NCBI RefSeq assembly: GCF_003113265.1
Contig: NZ_PUIV01000003.1
Location: 62,001-126,000 of the forward strand
Direction of reading: 5' to 3'
DNA from: Methylosinus sporium
GTDB taxonomy: Bacteria; Pseudomonadota; Alphaproteobacteria; Rhizobiales; Beijerinckiaceae
DNA length: 64,000 nt
Shown here piece by piece: positions 1-8,397 of this stretch. Positions within the stretch are counted from its first letter, which is position 1. Each line of letters begins with the position of its first letter. The position numbers and the translations under genes were made by a program. Under the pieces are notes generated by a model. It was not told the DNA's origin. It worked only from the letters and a program-made list of their open reading frames with translations, and made no database searches.

Positions 1-106
1 CCTGCGCGACGCGTTCCGGATCGCGGCTGTTCCAGGCGTCCTCGGCGAGGCGCACTTTTTGGGCGGCGGTTTCGGCGGTGAAAGGCGGTAGCGGCGGTCT
101 CGACAT
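1..106 (-). CDS. DUF1348 / SnoaL-like protein, N-terminal part (runs off left edge)
   Basis: The minus strand encodes the first 35 residues of a protein beginning [10 protein letters not shown], followed by the stretch [18 protein letters not shown]. This is the characteristic N terminus of the DUF1348 family of small NTF2/SnoaL-fold proteins. A strong Shine-Dalgarno (GGAGGAGGAAA) sits just upstream of the ATG at 106. The rest of the gene (about 110 to 120 more residues in this family) lies outside the window. No precise reaction is established for the family. It is divergent from the LysR gene at 234, which suggests it is the regulator's target. Confidence 0.75.
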   Translation of the reverse strand, partial: MSRPPLPPFTAETAAQKVRLAEDAWNSRDPERVAQ

Positions 107-233
107 GATTTCCTCCTCCGATTGGCGCATGTGAGCGAGGCGTTTTGCCTGTCACCCGGAAAATGATAGATGACGATCGAAACGATAATCGCCTTTCTCG
201 GCACGACATCGTTGCGGCAGGCGCAGCAATCCG

Positions 234-1133
234 ATGGACCGCTTCGACACGATCACGGCCTTCATCGCGGTCGTCGACCATAAGGGCTTTGCGCCGGCCG
301 CGCGAAGCCTCGGCGTCTCGGCGTCTTTGGTGACGCGGCTCGTCGCCGCGCTCGAGGAGCGGCTCGGCGTACGGCTTCTGCAACGAACGACCCGCTCCGT
401 CGGCTTGACGGATGCGGGCGCGCGCTTTCTCGAGCGCGCCCGACGGATCGTCGCCGATCTCGAGGAGGCCGAGCGCGTCGCGGAGAATGAGCAGAGCGCG
501 CCGAGAGGACGGCTGAGCCTGTCCGCGCCGCTGATGTTCGGTCGCATGCACATAGGGCCGTTGATCGGCCGCTATATGAACGCGCATCCGCGGCTATCGG
601 TCGAGCTGTCGCTCTCCGATCGCTTCGTCGATCTCGTGGAGGAAGGATTCGATCTCGCTCTGCGCATCGGCCACTTGTCCGACTCCGCGCTGGTCGCGCG
701 CAAGATGGGCGCGACGCGGCGGGTCGTCGTCGGCTCTCCGGCCTATCTCGAGACGAGACACAAGCCCACGACGCCCGCCGATCTCGAGCGCCATCGGTTG
801 ATTTCCTGCACGTCCCTGACGCCGGCCGGCCGCTGGCGCTTCTGGTCGGGCGGCGAACGCTTCGACGTCGATGCGGCGCCCGCCTATGTGACGAACAGCG
901 CCGAGGCGGCGATCTGGCATGCCGAGAACAATGGCGGACTGACCATCGCCGCCGGCTATCAGATCATCGAGCTGGTCCGCGCCGGCAGGCTCGCGGTCGT
1001 GCTCGCCGATTATGAGCCGGCGCCGCTGCCGATCCATTTCGTCTATCCGAGCGCGCGGCTTCTGTCGGCGAAAGTCCGATCTCTGATCGACCTCGCGGCG
1101 CGGGAATGCGATTGGACCTTCGTGGATTTCTGA
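234..1133 (+). CDS. LysR-family transcriptional regulator
   Basis: This is a 299-residue LysR-type regulator. The N terminus has the winged helix-turn-helix (about residues 15-60; FAPAARSLGVSASLVTRLV, then LERRL-type wing LLQRTTRSVGLTDAG). The remainder is the LysR substrate-binding domain, with the usual PRGRLSLSAP linker start. Length is normal for the family. It is transcribed divergently from the DUF1348 gene with 127 bp between start codons, the usual arrangement for a LysR protein that controls its neighbour and itself. The effector is not predictable from sequence. Confidence 0.9.
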   Translation: MDRFDTITAFIAVVDHKGFAPAARSLGVSASLVTRLVAALEERLGVRLLQRTTRSVGLTDAGARFLERARRIVADLEEAERVAENEQSAPRGRLSLSAPLMFGRMHIGPLIGRYMNAHPRLSVELSLSDRFVDLVEEGFDLALRIGHLSDSALVARKMGATRRVVVGSPAYLETRHKPTTPADLERHRLISCTSLTPAGRWRFWSGGERFDVDAAPAYVTNSAEAAIWHAENNGGLTIAAGYQIIELVRAGRLAVVLADYEPAPLPIHFVYPSARLLSAKVRSLIDLAARECDWTFVDF

Positions 1134-1387
1134 CGCTCGCCCGATGGGCGGCGGGGCGATGTCTCTATCGGTCAGCGCCGCGCGAAATGCGTGTCGAGCA
1201 AACCTCGCTGGCGCAGACGGATGAAGGATCGCGCATCGTCCACATCCTCGGCCAAGTCGAGCAGCGCAACCGATGATCCGAGCCGACCAGCGTCGAACAA
1301 TCTTGGCCTTTCCGACCTGCCGATAGCGCGAGCTTGCCCGCATTTTCTTGCGCCGAGGCCCTTGACCCGGTAGCTCATGCGCCGTAG

Positions 1388-1403
1388 GTATGTGTGCACA
1401 TAC
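1388..1403. promoter_or_regulatory. Palindromic candidate operator for the TetR repressor
   Basis: GTATGTG-TG-CACATAC is a perfect 7-bp inverted repeat with a 2-bp spacer, followed by a further half-site-like TTACATAC. It lies 17 bp upstream of the preferred tetR start at 1420. Such palindromes overlapping the promoter of a tetR-efflux operon are typical autoregulatory operators; AcrR/MexR-type sites are also rich in TACAT/GTA. An ATG inside the palindrome (1390) is in frame with tetR but less likely to be the start. Confidence 0.6.
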
Positions 1404-1419
1404 TTACATACGAGGCGAC

Positions 1420-2088
1420 ATGCACTCCGACGACATAGTCCGCAAGCCCCGAGCTCGCGACCGCCAAGCCACTCGCGACGCTCTGATCGCGGCCGCAGCG
1501 ACGGCGTTCGCCGAATGCGGCTACGAGGGAGCGACGACGCGCGCCATCGCCGACGCCGCAGGATGCTCGGAGGCCCTGATCCAGCGATATTTCAGCGGCA
1601 AGGAAGGCCTGCTGCTCGCGGTGCTCGACAAGGAGGATGACCGCTCCGACGCGGCGCTCTTCCTGGGGCGCCCGCTTTGTTCGACCATGGCGCAAGAAGC
1701 GCGCGAGATGCTCGCGCATTTGGTCGAGAAAATCTCGGAACGTTCGGACCGAATTCGCATCGTGATCTCGAGAGCCCTGCTCGATCGAGCCTTCAAAACG
1801 CATTTGAACCGCATCTGGATCCGTGAAGAAATCAGGAGTGGCCTCGAGGCGCGGCTCGCTCTCTACGTCGACGCTGGAATTGCCGAACCTGATCTCGATG
1901 TCGGCTCCGCCGCCGAAATGCTGCTGAGCCTGGGCTTCGAGCTGGGTTTCGTCCATCGCGAGATTCTCGAAACTTCACCCGAAATGACGAGGCGGCTTCT
2001 GGAACAGTTCGCGGACATGTTCGGTCGAGCGGTTTCGGCGCCGCCCTACCGCGGTTCTCCCGCGGAGGCCCAGAAAGGCAAGGAATGA
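1420..2088 (+). CDS. TetR/AcrR-family repressor of the adjacent efflux operon
   Basis: This TetR-family regulator has about 222 residues from the ATG at 1420. That start is chosen because GAGG precedes it by 4 nt, and the alternative ATG at 1390 lies inside the inverted-repeat operator. The N-terminal helix-turn-helix is clear: TRDALIAAAATAFAECGYEGATTRAIADAAG, then SEALIQRYFSGKEGLL. The C-terminal ligand/dimerisation part is divergent, as usual. The stop codon overlaps the next ATG (ATGA at 2085-2088), so it is translationally coupled to the periplasmic adaptor gene. It probably represses this three-gene operon until a pump substrate binds. Confidence 0.88.
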   Translation: MHSDDIVRKPRARDRQATRDALIAAAATAFAECGYEGATTRAIADAAGCSEALIQRYFSGKEGLLLAVLDKEDDRSDAALFLGRPLCSTMAQEAREMLAHLVEKISERSDRIRIVISRALLDRAFKTHLNRIWIREEIRSGLEARLALYVDAGIAEPDLDVGSAAEMLLSLGFELGFVHREILETSPEMTRRLLEQFADMFGRAVSAPPYRGSPAEAQKGKE

Positions 2089-3398
2089 GGGACCTCGGTC
2101 GCTCCCGAAGCCCTACGACGAAAAGCGCTATGTTTTCCCCACTCTCTCGAGCGAAGCCGCACATGATCCCGACGCGTCACCGAGTCCCTTCGTCGCCTTC
2201 GATCGTCACGACTCCTGAAGCACGGATTTCGCGCTCGGCCGCAGCAGGCCTGTTCGGCGCTTACTTCGCGCTGCTTTCTATGGCGGTCGCCGCGAGCTGC
2301 GAACGAGCGCTGGCCGCAGAGCCGGCGCGTCCGCCTGCGCAGGCGGGCTATGTCGTCGTCCATCTCCAACCGATCACGCGCGTGACGGAATTGCCCGGCC
2401 GCACGACCGCCGTTCTAACCGCAGAGGTGCGGCCCCAAGTCAATGGGGTGGTCCTGAAACGGCTCTTCGAAGAGGGCAGCGAGGTCAAAGAAGGCCAACA
2501 ACTCTATCAGATCGATCCGGCTCTCTACCAAGCATCCTATGACAGCGCGGTCGCCACATTGGCGCGCAATCAGGCGACTCTCCAGGCGGCAAACGCGAAA
2601 GCCGCTCGTTACAAGTCGCTGTCCTCCTTGAAAGCCGTGAGCAAGCAAGACGTCGAGGACGCCGTCGCGGCCGCGCAACAAGCGGAGGCCGATATCGCCA
2701 TCGCCCGAGCGAGCATCTCCCAGGCGAAGATCAATCTTTCCTATACGAAAGTTCTTGCGCCCATCTCCGGCCGTATCGGTCGATCCACAGTCACGCCGGG
2801 CGCGCTCGTGATCGCCAATCAGAGCAATGTTCTCGCGACTGTCACGCAGCTCGACCCGATCTATGTCGATGTGACGCAATCGGCGACGACGCTATTGCGT
2901 CTGCGGAAGGCGCTGGCGAGCGGCGGGCTCGAAAGCATCGGCAATGGCGCGGCGAAGGTCACTTTGAAGCTCGAAGACAACAGCACATATGATGTCGCGG
3001 GAAAGCTGCAGTTTTCGGAAGTCACCGTCGACGAGGGGACGGGCACGGTTCTCATGCGGGCGATTTTCCCCAACCCCAAACACCTCCTGTTGCCGGGCAT
3101 GTATGTACATGCCTCCCTTCAGGAAGGGGTGGATCGAAACGGCGTTCTGATACCGCAGCAAGCAGTCTCCCGCAATACGCATGGAGACGCGACCGTCCTA
3201 CTGATCGGAGACGACGACAAGGCGAGCCTGCGCATCATACAAACAGGTCAAGCGATCGGCGATCAATGGATCGTCATCGGCGGCCTCCGCGCGGGCGAGC
3301 GCGTGATCGTCGATGGATTGCAGAACATACGTCCCGGCGATGTCGTTCGACCCGTCGCGGTCGAAGACGCGGCGATCCGCGCCGACAAACGGTCCTGA
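2085..3398 (+). CDS. RND efflux periplasmic adaptor (MexA/AcrA-type)
   Basis: Membrane fusion protein of the HlyD/AcrA family that links the inner-membrane RND pump to an outer-membrane channel. It is 437 residues from the coupled ATG at 2085, but that gives a long leader before the hydrophobic segment (around residues 52-70) and AEPA cleavage-like site. ATG at 2130 or 2163 may be the true start. The beta-barrel and lipoyl halves are recognisable (ELPGRTTAVLTAEVRPQVNGVVLKR; YQIDPALYQ), with an alpha-hairpin rich in Ala/Gln and a C-terminal membrane-proximal domain (LLPGMYVHASLQEGV). It precedes the RND gene by 24 bp. No tolC-type gene follows. Confidence 0.92.
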   Translation: MRDLGRSRSPTTKSAMFSPLSRAKPHMIPTRHRVPSSPSIVTTPEARISRSAAAGLFGAYFALLSMAVAASCERALAAEPARPPAQAGYVVVHLQPITRVTELPGRTTAVLTAEVRPQVNGVVLKRLFEEGSEVKEGQQLYQIDPALYQASYDSAVATLARNQATLQAANAKAARYKSLSSLKAVSKQDVEDAVAAAQQAEADIAIARASISQAKINLSYTKVLAPISGRIGRSTVTPGALVIANQSNVLATVTQLDPIYVDVTQSATTLLRLRKALASGGLESIGNGAAKVTLKLEDNSTYDVAGKLQFSEVTVDEGTGTVLMRAIFPNPKHLLLPGMYVHASLQEGVDRNGVLIPQQAVSRNTHGDATVLLIGDDDKASLRIIQTGQAIGDQWIVIGGLRAGERVIVDGLQNIRPGDVVRPVAVEDAAIRADKRS

Positions 3399-3422
3399 CG
3401 TTTCGCCACGGGGATTCCATCG

Positions 3423-6400
3423 ATGTCACGCTTCTTCATCGACCGTCCGGTCTTCGCATGGGTTCTCGGCCTGATCGTGATGCTGCTCGGCGGCATCTTG
3501 ATCTTTCGGTTGCCGATCGCGCAATATCCCAGCATCGCTCCGCCGCAAATCTCGATCACGGTCACCTATCCGGGCGCTTCCGCTCAGACGGTCATGGATA
3601 CTGTGGTAAGACCCATTCTCCAACAAATGTCGGGCCTCGATGGCTTGGAATATCTACTTTCGACCGCCCAATCGAACGGATCGATGGAAATCGACCTGAC
3701 ATTCGTGCAAGGCACGGATCCGAACATCGCGCAGGTGCAAGTTCAGAACAAGCTGTCTCTCGCCCAGCCGAATCTGCCGACCGAAGTCACCCAGCAGGGG
3801 ATCAAGGTCAACAAATCGGTCAAAAGCTTCATGTTGATCGTCGGCGTCTATTCCGACGACGGCGCGATGTCGGCCGTCGACATCGACGACTATGTCTCTT
3901 CCAACCTCAAGGATCCGTTGACGCGCATCACCGGCGTCGGCGACTTCACCTCGTTCGGATCCGAATACGCAATGCGCATCTGGCTCGATCCGGACAAGCT
4001 CAACAAATATTCGCTGACCGTCGGCGATGTCACGAGCGCGCTCACCGCGCAGAATGTGCAAGTCTCGTCAGGAGAGCTCGGCGGACTGCCGGCCAGCAGA
4101 GGCAATCGGCTCGACGCCGCAATCATCGGACCGGCCCGGCTCGAAACGCCCGAGCAATTCGAGGAAATCCTGCTCAAAGTGAATCCCAGCGGCTCACAGG
4201 TGAGATTAAAGGACGTCGCGCGCGTCGAGATCGGCGCGCAGTCCTATTCGACGGCATCGCTCTATAATGGCAAGCCCTTCGGCGCTCTCGCGCTCAAGCT
4301 CGCCCCGGGAGCCAACCAGCTTTCCACGGAAGCAGCCGTGCGCGCCGAGCTGGACCGCCTCGAAACATTTTTCCCTCCCGGCCTCAAGCTCGCCTATCCG
4401 CTCGACACCGAGCCCTTCATCACGCTTTCCATCGAGGAGGTGGTGAAGACGCTATTCGAGGCCGTCGCGCTGGTCTTCGTGGTCATGCTCGTCTTCCTGC
4501 AAAACTTTCGCGCGACGCTCATTCCGACGATCGCTGTGCCGATCGTGCTGCTCGGCACATTCGGCGTGCTCGCCGCTCTCGGCTATTCGATCAATACGCT
4601 GACGATGCTCGCAATGGTGCTCGCCGTCGGCCTCCTCGTCGATGACGCCATTGTCGTCGTCGAAAACGTCGAACGGCTCATGAGCGAAAAAGGTCTGTCG
4701 CCTCGAGACGCCACGCGCGCGTCGATGGACGAGATATCGGGAGCGCTCGTCGGCATCGCCCTGGTGCTCTCGGCGGTGTTTCTGCCTATGGCCTTTTTCG
4801 GCGGCTCGACCGGCGTGATCTATCGTCAGTTCTCGGTCACGATCGTGTCGGCGATGGCGCTCTCCGTGCTGGTCGCGTTGATTCTCACTCCGGCGCTCTG
4901 CGCGACGCTGTTGAAAGAGCCGGCGCGGGAAAGCGGTCCCAGGGCCGGCTTCTTCGCATGGTTCAATCGCACATTCGCTCGACTCACCGAGCGCTACAAA
5001 AACGGCGTCCACAATCTGATCGCGCGTCCGCGCGCGTTCATTATGACCTTCATGGCGATCACCGTAGCGGCGGTCGTGCTGTTCAACCGAATCCCGACCG
5101 GCTTTCTTCCCGACGAGGATCAGGCGCTGCTCTTCGGCCAAGTGACGATGCCGCCTGGAGCCACCGCCGAACAAACGGCGGCATTGAACAAGCAGATGGC
5201 CGATTATTTGCTGACCGCCGAAAAGGAGAATGTCGAATCGGTGCTGACCGTCTCGGGGTTCAATTTCGCCGGTCAGGCCCAGAACGCCGGCTTCGCGGCG
5301 ATCAAGCTGAAGGATTGGTCGGAAAGACCGAGCCCCCGACAGAGCGGCGCAGCCGTCGCCGGCCGCGCGATGCAACATTTTGCCGGGAGTCGCGACGGCC
5401 GAGTCTTCGTTTTCCAGCCGCCGGCGGTGATGGAGCTCGGCAATGCGACGGGCTTCGACCTCCAGCTCGAAGACCGGGGCCAACTCGGGCGTGACAAATT
5501 TCTCGCCGCGCGCGACCAACTGCTCGGAATGGCCGCGCAGGACGTTACACTTGCCGGCGTGCGCCCGAACGGGCTCGAAGACGCACCCCAGTACCGGCTG
5601 AAGATCGACCGCGAAAAAGCCAATGCGCTCGGCGTCTCGGTGAGCGACCTCAACGCGACCATACAGGGCGCTCTCGGCTCGCAATATGTCAATCAGTTCC
5701 TGCGAGCGGGACGTGTGAAGCAGGTCTATGTCCAGGGTGACACGGCTTCGCGAATGTCGCCGAGCGACCTCGCGCGTTGGCGCGTGCGCAACTCGTCGGG
5801 AAAAATGGTTCCGTTCGACGCCTTCCTCGACGGCGAGTGGACATTGGGCCCACAAAAAGTGGAAAGCTACAATGGTCTCACATCCTTTGAAATTCTCGGC
5901 GCCCCCGCGCCCGGCCACAGCACTGGCGAAGCCATGGCGGCGATGCAACGCCTCATCGAGAAGCTTCCTCCGGGAGTCGGCTACGAATGGACCGGCCTCT
6001 CCTATGAAGAACAGAAATCCGGCTCGCAGACAGCCGCGCTCTACGCCATCTCCCTGACGGTCGTGGTGCTCTGTCTCGCCGCTCTCTACGAGAGCTGGGC
6101 GATCCCTCTTTCCGTCATACTGGTCGTTCCCCTCGGCGTCATCGGCGCGATCACGGCGACATTGAGCAGCGGACTGGCCAATGACGTCTATTTTCAGGTC
6201 GGCCTGCTCACGACGGTCGGCCTCGCGGTGAAGAACGCGATCCTCATCGTCGAATTCGCAAAAGCGTTCTTCGACAATGGAGCCACGCTGGCGGAGGCCG
6301 CGATCGCCGCCGCCGGAGAGCGGCTGCGGCCGATATTGATGACGTCCATCGCCTTCGTGGCCGGCACTCTGCCTCTCGTCTTCGCGACCGGCGCCGGTTC

Positions 6401-6584
6401 GGCCAGCCGCATCGCGATCGGCACGGCGGTCGTCGGCGGCATGCTCAGCGCGACGCTTCTGGCGATCTATTTCGTACCGGCGTTCTTCGTCACGGTCTCG
6501 AGCGCTTTTCGGGTCAGACCGAACGGAGTTGTCGAGCCTCGAGCTCCCGTGACGCGGGACATATCGAGCGAGCATTCATGGTGA
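3423..6584 (+). CDS. RND multidrug efflux transporter (AcrB/MexB-type, HAE1)
   Basis: This 1053-residue inner-membrane proton-driven drug exporter has the normal length for AcrB homologues. It starts MSRFFIDRPVFAWV, the usual first transmembrane helix. The proton-relay residues are visible: Asp407-Asp408 in [18 protein letters not shown] (TM4) and Lys937 in [15 protein letters not shown] (TM10). Large periplasmic loops and 12 TM segments are evident. It is the last gene of tetR-MFP-RND. Substrates cannot be read from the sequence. An outer-membrane partner must be supplied from elsewhere. Confidence 0.95.
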   Translation: MSRFFIDRPVFAWVLGLIVMLLGGILIFRLPIAQYPSIAPPQISITVTYPGASAQTVMDTVVRPILQQMSGLDGLEYLLSTAQSNGSMEIDLTFVQGTDPNIAQVQVQNKLSLAQPNLPTEVTQQGIKVNKSVKSFMLIVGVYSDDGAMSAVDIDDYVSSNLKDPLTRITGVGDFTSFGSEYAMRIWLDPDKLNKYSLTVGDVTSALTAQNVQVSSGELGGLPASRGNRLDAAIIGPARLETPEQFEEILLKVNPSGSQVRLKDVARVEIGAQSYSTASLYNGKPFGALALKLAPGANQLSTEAAVRAELDRLETFFPPGLKLAYPLDTEPFITLSIEEVVKTLFEAVALVFVVMLVFLQNFRATLIPTIAVPIVLLGTFGVLAALGYSINTLTMLAMVLAVGLLVDDAIVVVENVERLMSEKGLSPRDATRASMDEISGALVGIALVLSAVFLPMAFFGGSTGVIYRQFSVTIVSAMALSVLVALILTPALCATLLKEPARESGPRAGFFAWFNRTFARLTERYKNGVHNLIARPRAFIMTFMAITVAAVVLFNRIPTGFLPDEDQALLFGQVTMPPGATAEQTAALNKQMADYLLTAEKENVESVLTVSGFNFAGQAQNAGFAAIKLKDWSERPSPRQSGAAVAGRAMQHFAGSRDGRVFVFQPPAVMELGNATGFDLQLEDRGQLGRDKFLAARDQLLGMAAQDVTLAGVRPNGLEDAPQYRLKIDREKANALGVSVSDLNATIQGALGSQYVNQFLRAGRVKQVYVQGDTASRMSPSDLARWRVRNSSGKMVPFDAFLDGEWTLGPQKVESYNGLTSFEILGAPAPGHSTGEAMAAMQRLIEKLPPGVGYEWTGLSYEEQKSGSQTAALYAISLTVVVLCLAALYESWAIPLSVILVVPLGVIGAITATLSSGLANDVYFQVGLLTTVGLAVKNAILIVEFAKAFFDNGATLAEAAIAAAGERLRPILMTSIAFVAGTLPLVFATGAGSASRIAIGTAVVGGMLSATLLAIYFVPAFFVTVSSAFRVRPNGVVEPRAPVTRDISSEHSW

Positions 6585-6897
6585 GGCAGCCCATACAAAA
6601 CGTACGCAGGCCTCGATGAGGCGGCAATGAGATGCGAAGACCGCGCCGATCGCCGCGATCCAGAGATCGAGAAGGGCGCGCTGAGCAGACCCGTGGCCGC
6701 GAACATGGAATTCGGCCCCGCTCCGATACGCCGCGAAGGCGACGGTCGTCTTTCCAAATAAGCGCGGGAGGCGCGCGGAACAGCCCGAGGACCATCGATG
6801 GGACGAATTTTCGAGAAGATCGGGCGATCCGGCTGCGCCATCGAAGGTCCGCGTCGGATCGAAATCGGCGGCGGCGCCTATCGGGGCGGGAATCGCG
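6585..6897. other. Intergenic region without a convincing gene
   Basis: Between the RND gene and tRNA-Ser there are about 310 bp. Open frames here read as Arg-rich shadows without recognisable domains. A short inverted repeat, GCCTC-GAT-GAGGC near 6610, could help terminate the efflux operon but has no T tract. Confidence 0.5.
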
Positions 6898-6987
6898 TGG
6901 CGGAGGGAGCGGGATTCGAACCCGCGATACGGTTTCCCGTATACACACTTTCCAGGCGTGCGCCTTCAACCACTCGGCCACCCCTCC
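6898..6987 (-). tRNA. tRNA-Ser (anticodon GGA)
   Basis: On the minus strand a 90-nt tRNA folds completely. The acceptor stem is GGAGGGG/TCCCTCC with discriminator G and encoded CCA. The D-arm is GGCCGAGTGG, the anticodon arm is CACGCC-TGGAAAG with GGA anticodon, and a long class II variable arm (TACGGGAAACCGTA) follows. The T-arm is GCGGGTTCGAATCCCGC. The long variable arm and the anticodon identify serine. Confidence 0.96.
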
Positions 6988-7187
6988 GTAAATCCCGGCC
7001 GGCTCAGATTCGGCCTCGGATCGGCGCGCACTATATTCACAAGCCGCCAGAGTGCAAATCATTCCGTAAGTCGTCCACGCTCAAACTTTCGGCTCCCGCC
7101 CAGTCGCGCCCGGAAAACAGCGACGCTCGCCGATTCAGCGGGCGCGGCCCCATTGCGACGCGCGGATTCGGCCGTATAAGCGGCCAG

Positions 7188-8327
7188 ATGACCGAGGACA
7201 GAGCCCGTTATCGCGCGGAGCGCGGCGAGGAAACGAATCAGGGGCCGTCCCACGGCTTCGGATCGCCCGCCCGCAATGAGGCGGAGGCGACGCTCAAATC
7301 CGTGGCCGATCTGGTCGCCGCCGGGCTCATGGATCCGGCGAGCGCGGAAGCGCTGCGCGCCGTCGAGGCCCGCTATGGCGTCGCCGTGACGCCGGAAATC
7401 GCCGCGCTGATCGACCGCGCCGACCCCGCCGATCCGATCGCCCGGCAATTTCTGCCGGACCCGCGCGAGTTGGAAACGCGCCCGGAGGAGCGCTCCGATC
7501 CGATCGGCGACGACGCCTTCAGCCCGGCCGAAGGGCTGGTGCATCGCTATCCCGATCGCGTGCTGCTGAAGCTGCTCTCGGTATGCCCGGTCTATTGCCG
7601 CTTCTGCTTCCGCCGCGAGACCGTCGGCCTCGGCAAGGGCGCGACGCTCTCCGACGAGGCGCTGGCGCGGGCGCTGGCCTATGTCGCGGAGCGGCCGCAG
7701 ATTTTCGAGGTCATTCTCACTGGCGGCGATCCGCTGGCGCTCTCGGCGCGGCGTCTCGCCGCAGTGGCCGAAAAGCTCGCCGCCATTCCCCATGTCGCCG
7801 TGCTGCGCATCCATACGCGCGCGCCGACCGCGGCGCCGCGCCTCGTGACGGCGGAACGGCTCGCGGCGCTGAAGGCGAGCGGCAAGGCCGTCTATATGGT
7901 GATGCATGTCGATCACGCGCGCGAGCTCTCGGCTCCGGCGCGCGCGGCCGTCGGCCGCATCCAGAGCGCTGGGATTTCGACGCTGGCGCAGACCGTGCTG
8001 CTCGCCGGCGTCAATGATGCGGTCGATACTCTGGAAGAGCTGATGCGCGCTCTGGTGCGGGCGCAGATCGAGCCGTACTATCTGCATCATCCCGATCTCG
8101 CGCCCGGAACCGGGCATTTCCGCCTCTCGCTGGAGCGCGGGCGCGCGCTCTACGCCGAGCTGGCGCGGCGGCTCTCGGGAATCGCGCTGCCCTCTTACGT
8201 TCTCGACATTCCCGGCGGCTTCGGTAAGGTTCCGCTCCAGCAATCGCATCTGGAGCAGGACGAGGACGGCGGCTGGCGCGTCCGCGACCGCGCCGGAGGG
8301 CGGCATCGCTACCCAGCGGGAGACTGA
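7188..8327 (+). CDS. epmB: KamA-family radical SAM protein, EpmB-like lysine 2,3-aminomutase homologue
   Basis: This is a 379-residue radical SAM enzyme from the ATG at 7188. Longer upstream extensions would run through the tRNA gene and are not credible. The iron-sulfur/SAM motif is C133-x3-C137-x2-C140 (CPVYCRFCFRRE), and the PLP-binding lysine lies in the C-terminal PGGFGKVPL. Homologues convert (S)-alpha-lysine to (R)-beta-lysine for modification of elongation factor P. Length and the short N-terminal domain fit EpmB better than the roughly 415-residue catabolic KamA. No epmA or efp is adjacent, so the EpmB role is inferred from family rather than context. Confidence 0.82.
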   Translation: MTEDRARYRAERGEETNQGPSHGFGSPARNEAEATLKSVADLVAAGLMDPASAEALRAVEARYGVAVTPEIAALIDRADPADPIARQFLPDPRELETRPEERSDPIGDDAFSPAEGLVHRYPDRVLLKLLSVCPVYCRFCFRRETVGLGKGATLSDEALARALAYVAERPQIFEVILTGGDPLALSARRLAAVAEKLAAIPHVAVLRIHTRAPTAAPRLVTAERLAALKASGKAVYMVMHVDHARELSAPARAAVGRIQSAGISTLAQTVLLAGVNDAVDTLEELMRALVRAQIEPYYLHHPDLAPGTGHFRLSLERGRALYAELARRLSGIALPSYVLDIPGGFGKVPLQQSHLEQDEDGGWRVRDRAGGRHRYPAGD

Positions 8328-8397
8328 TAGTCCCGCGCGAGCAGCGGAACTCTCGCCGCCGCCGCAAGATTGGCGAATTTTTCGTCTCATTGCTCAT

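Noticed and set aside
1172-1399. A 75-codon minus-strand frame divergent from tetR
   Set aside because: It starts inside the palindromic operator, lacks a ribosome-binding site and matches no family that I know; left as non-coding.
4452-6575. Long open frame antisense to the first RND gene
   Set aside because: It is the mirror of a high-GC coding gene, is dominated by Arg/His/Glu/Asp, and shows no domain; the sense frame is a full AcrB-type protein.
6798-7187. N-terminal extension of the EpmB-like gene
   Set aside because: The open frame continues upstream but runs antisense through tRNA-Ser and has no similarity; ATG 7188 gives the family-normal length.
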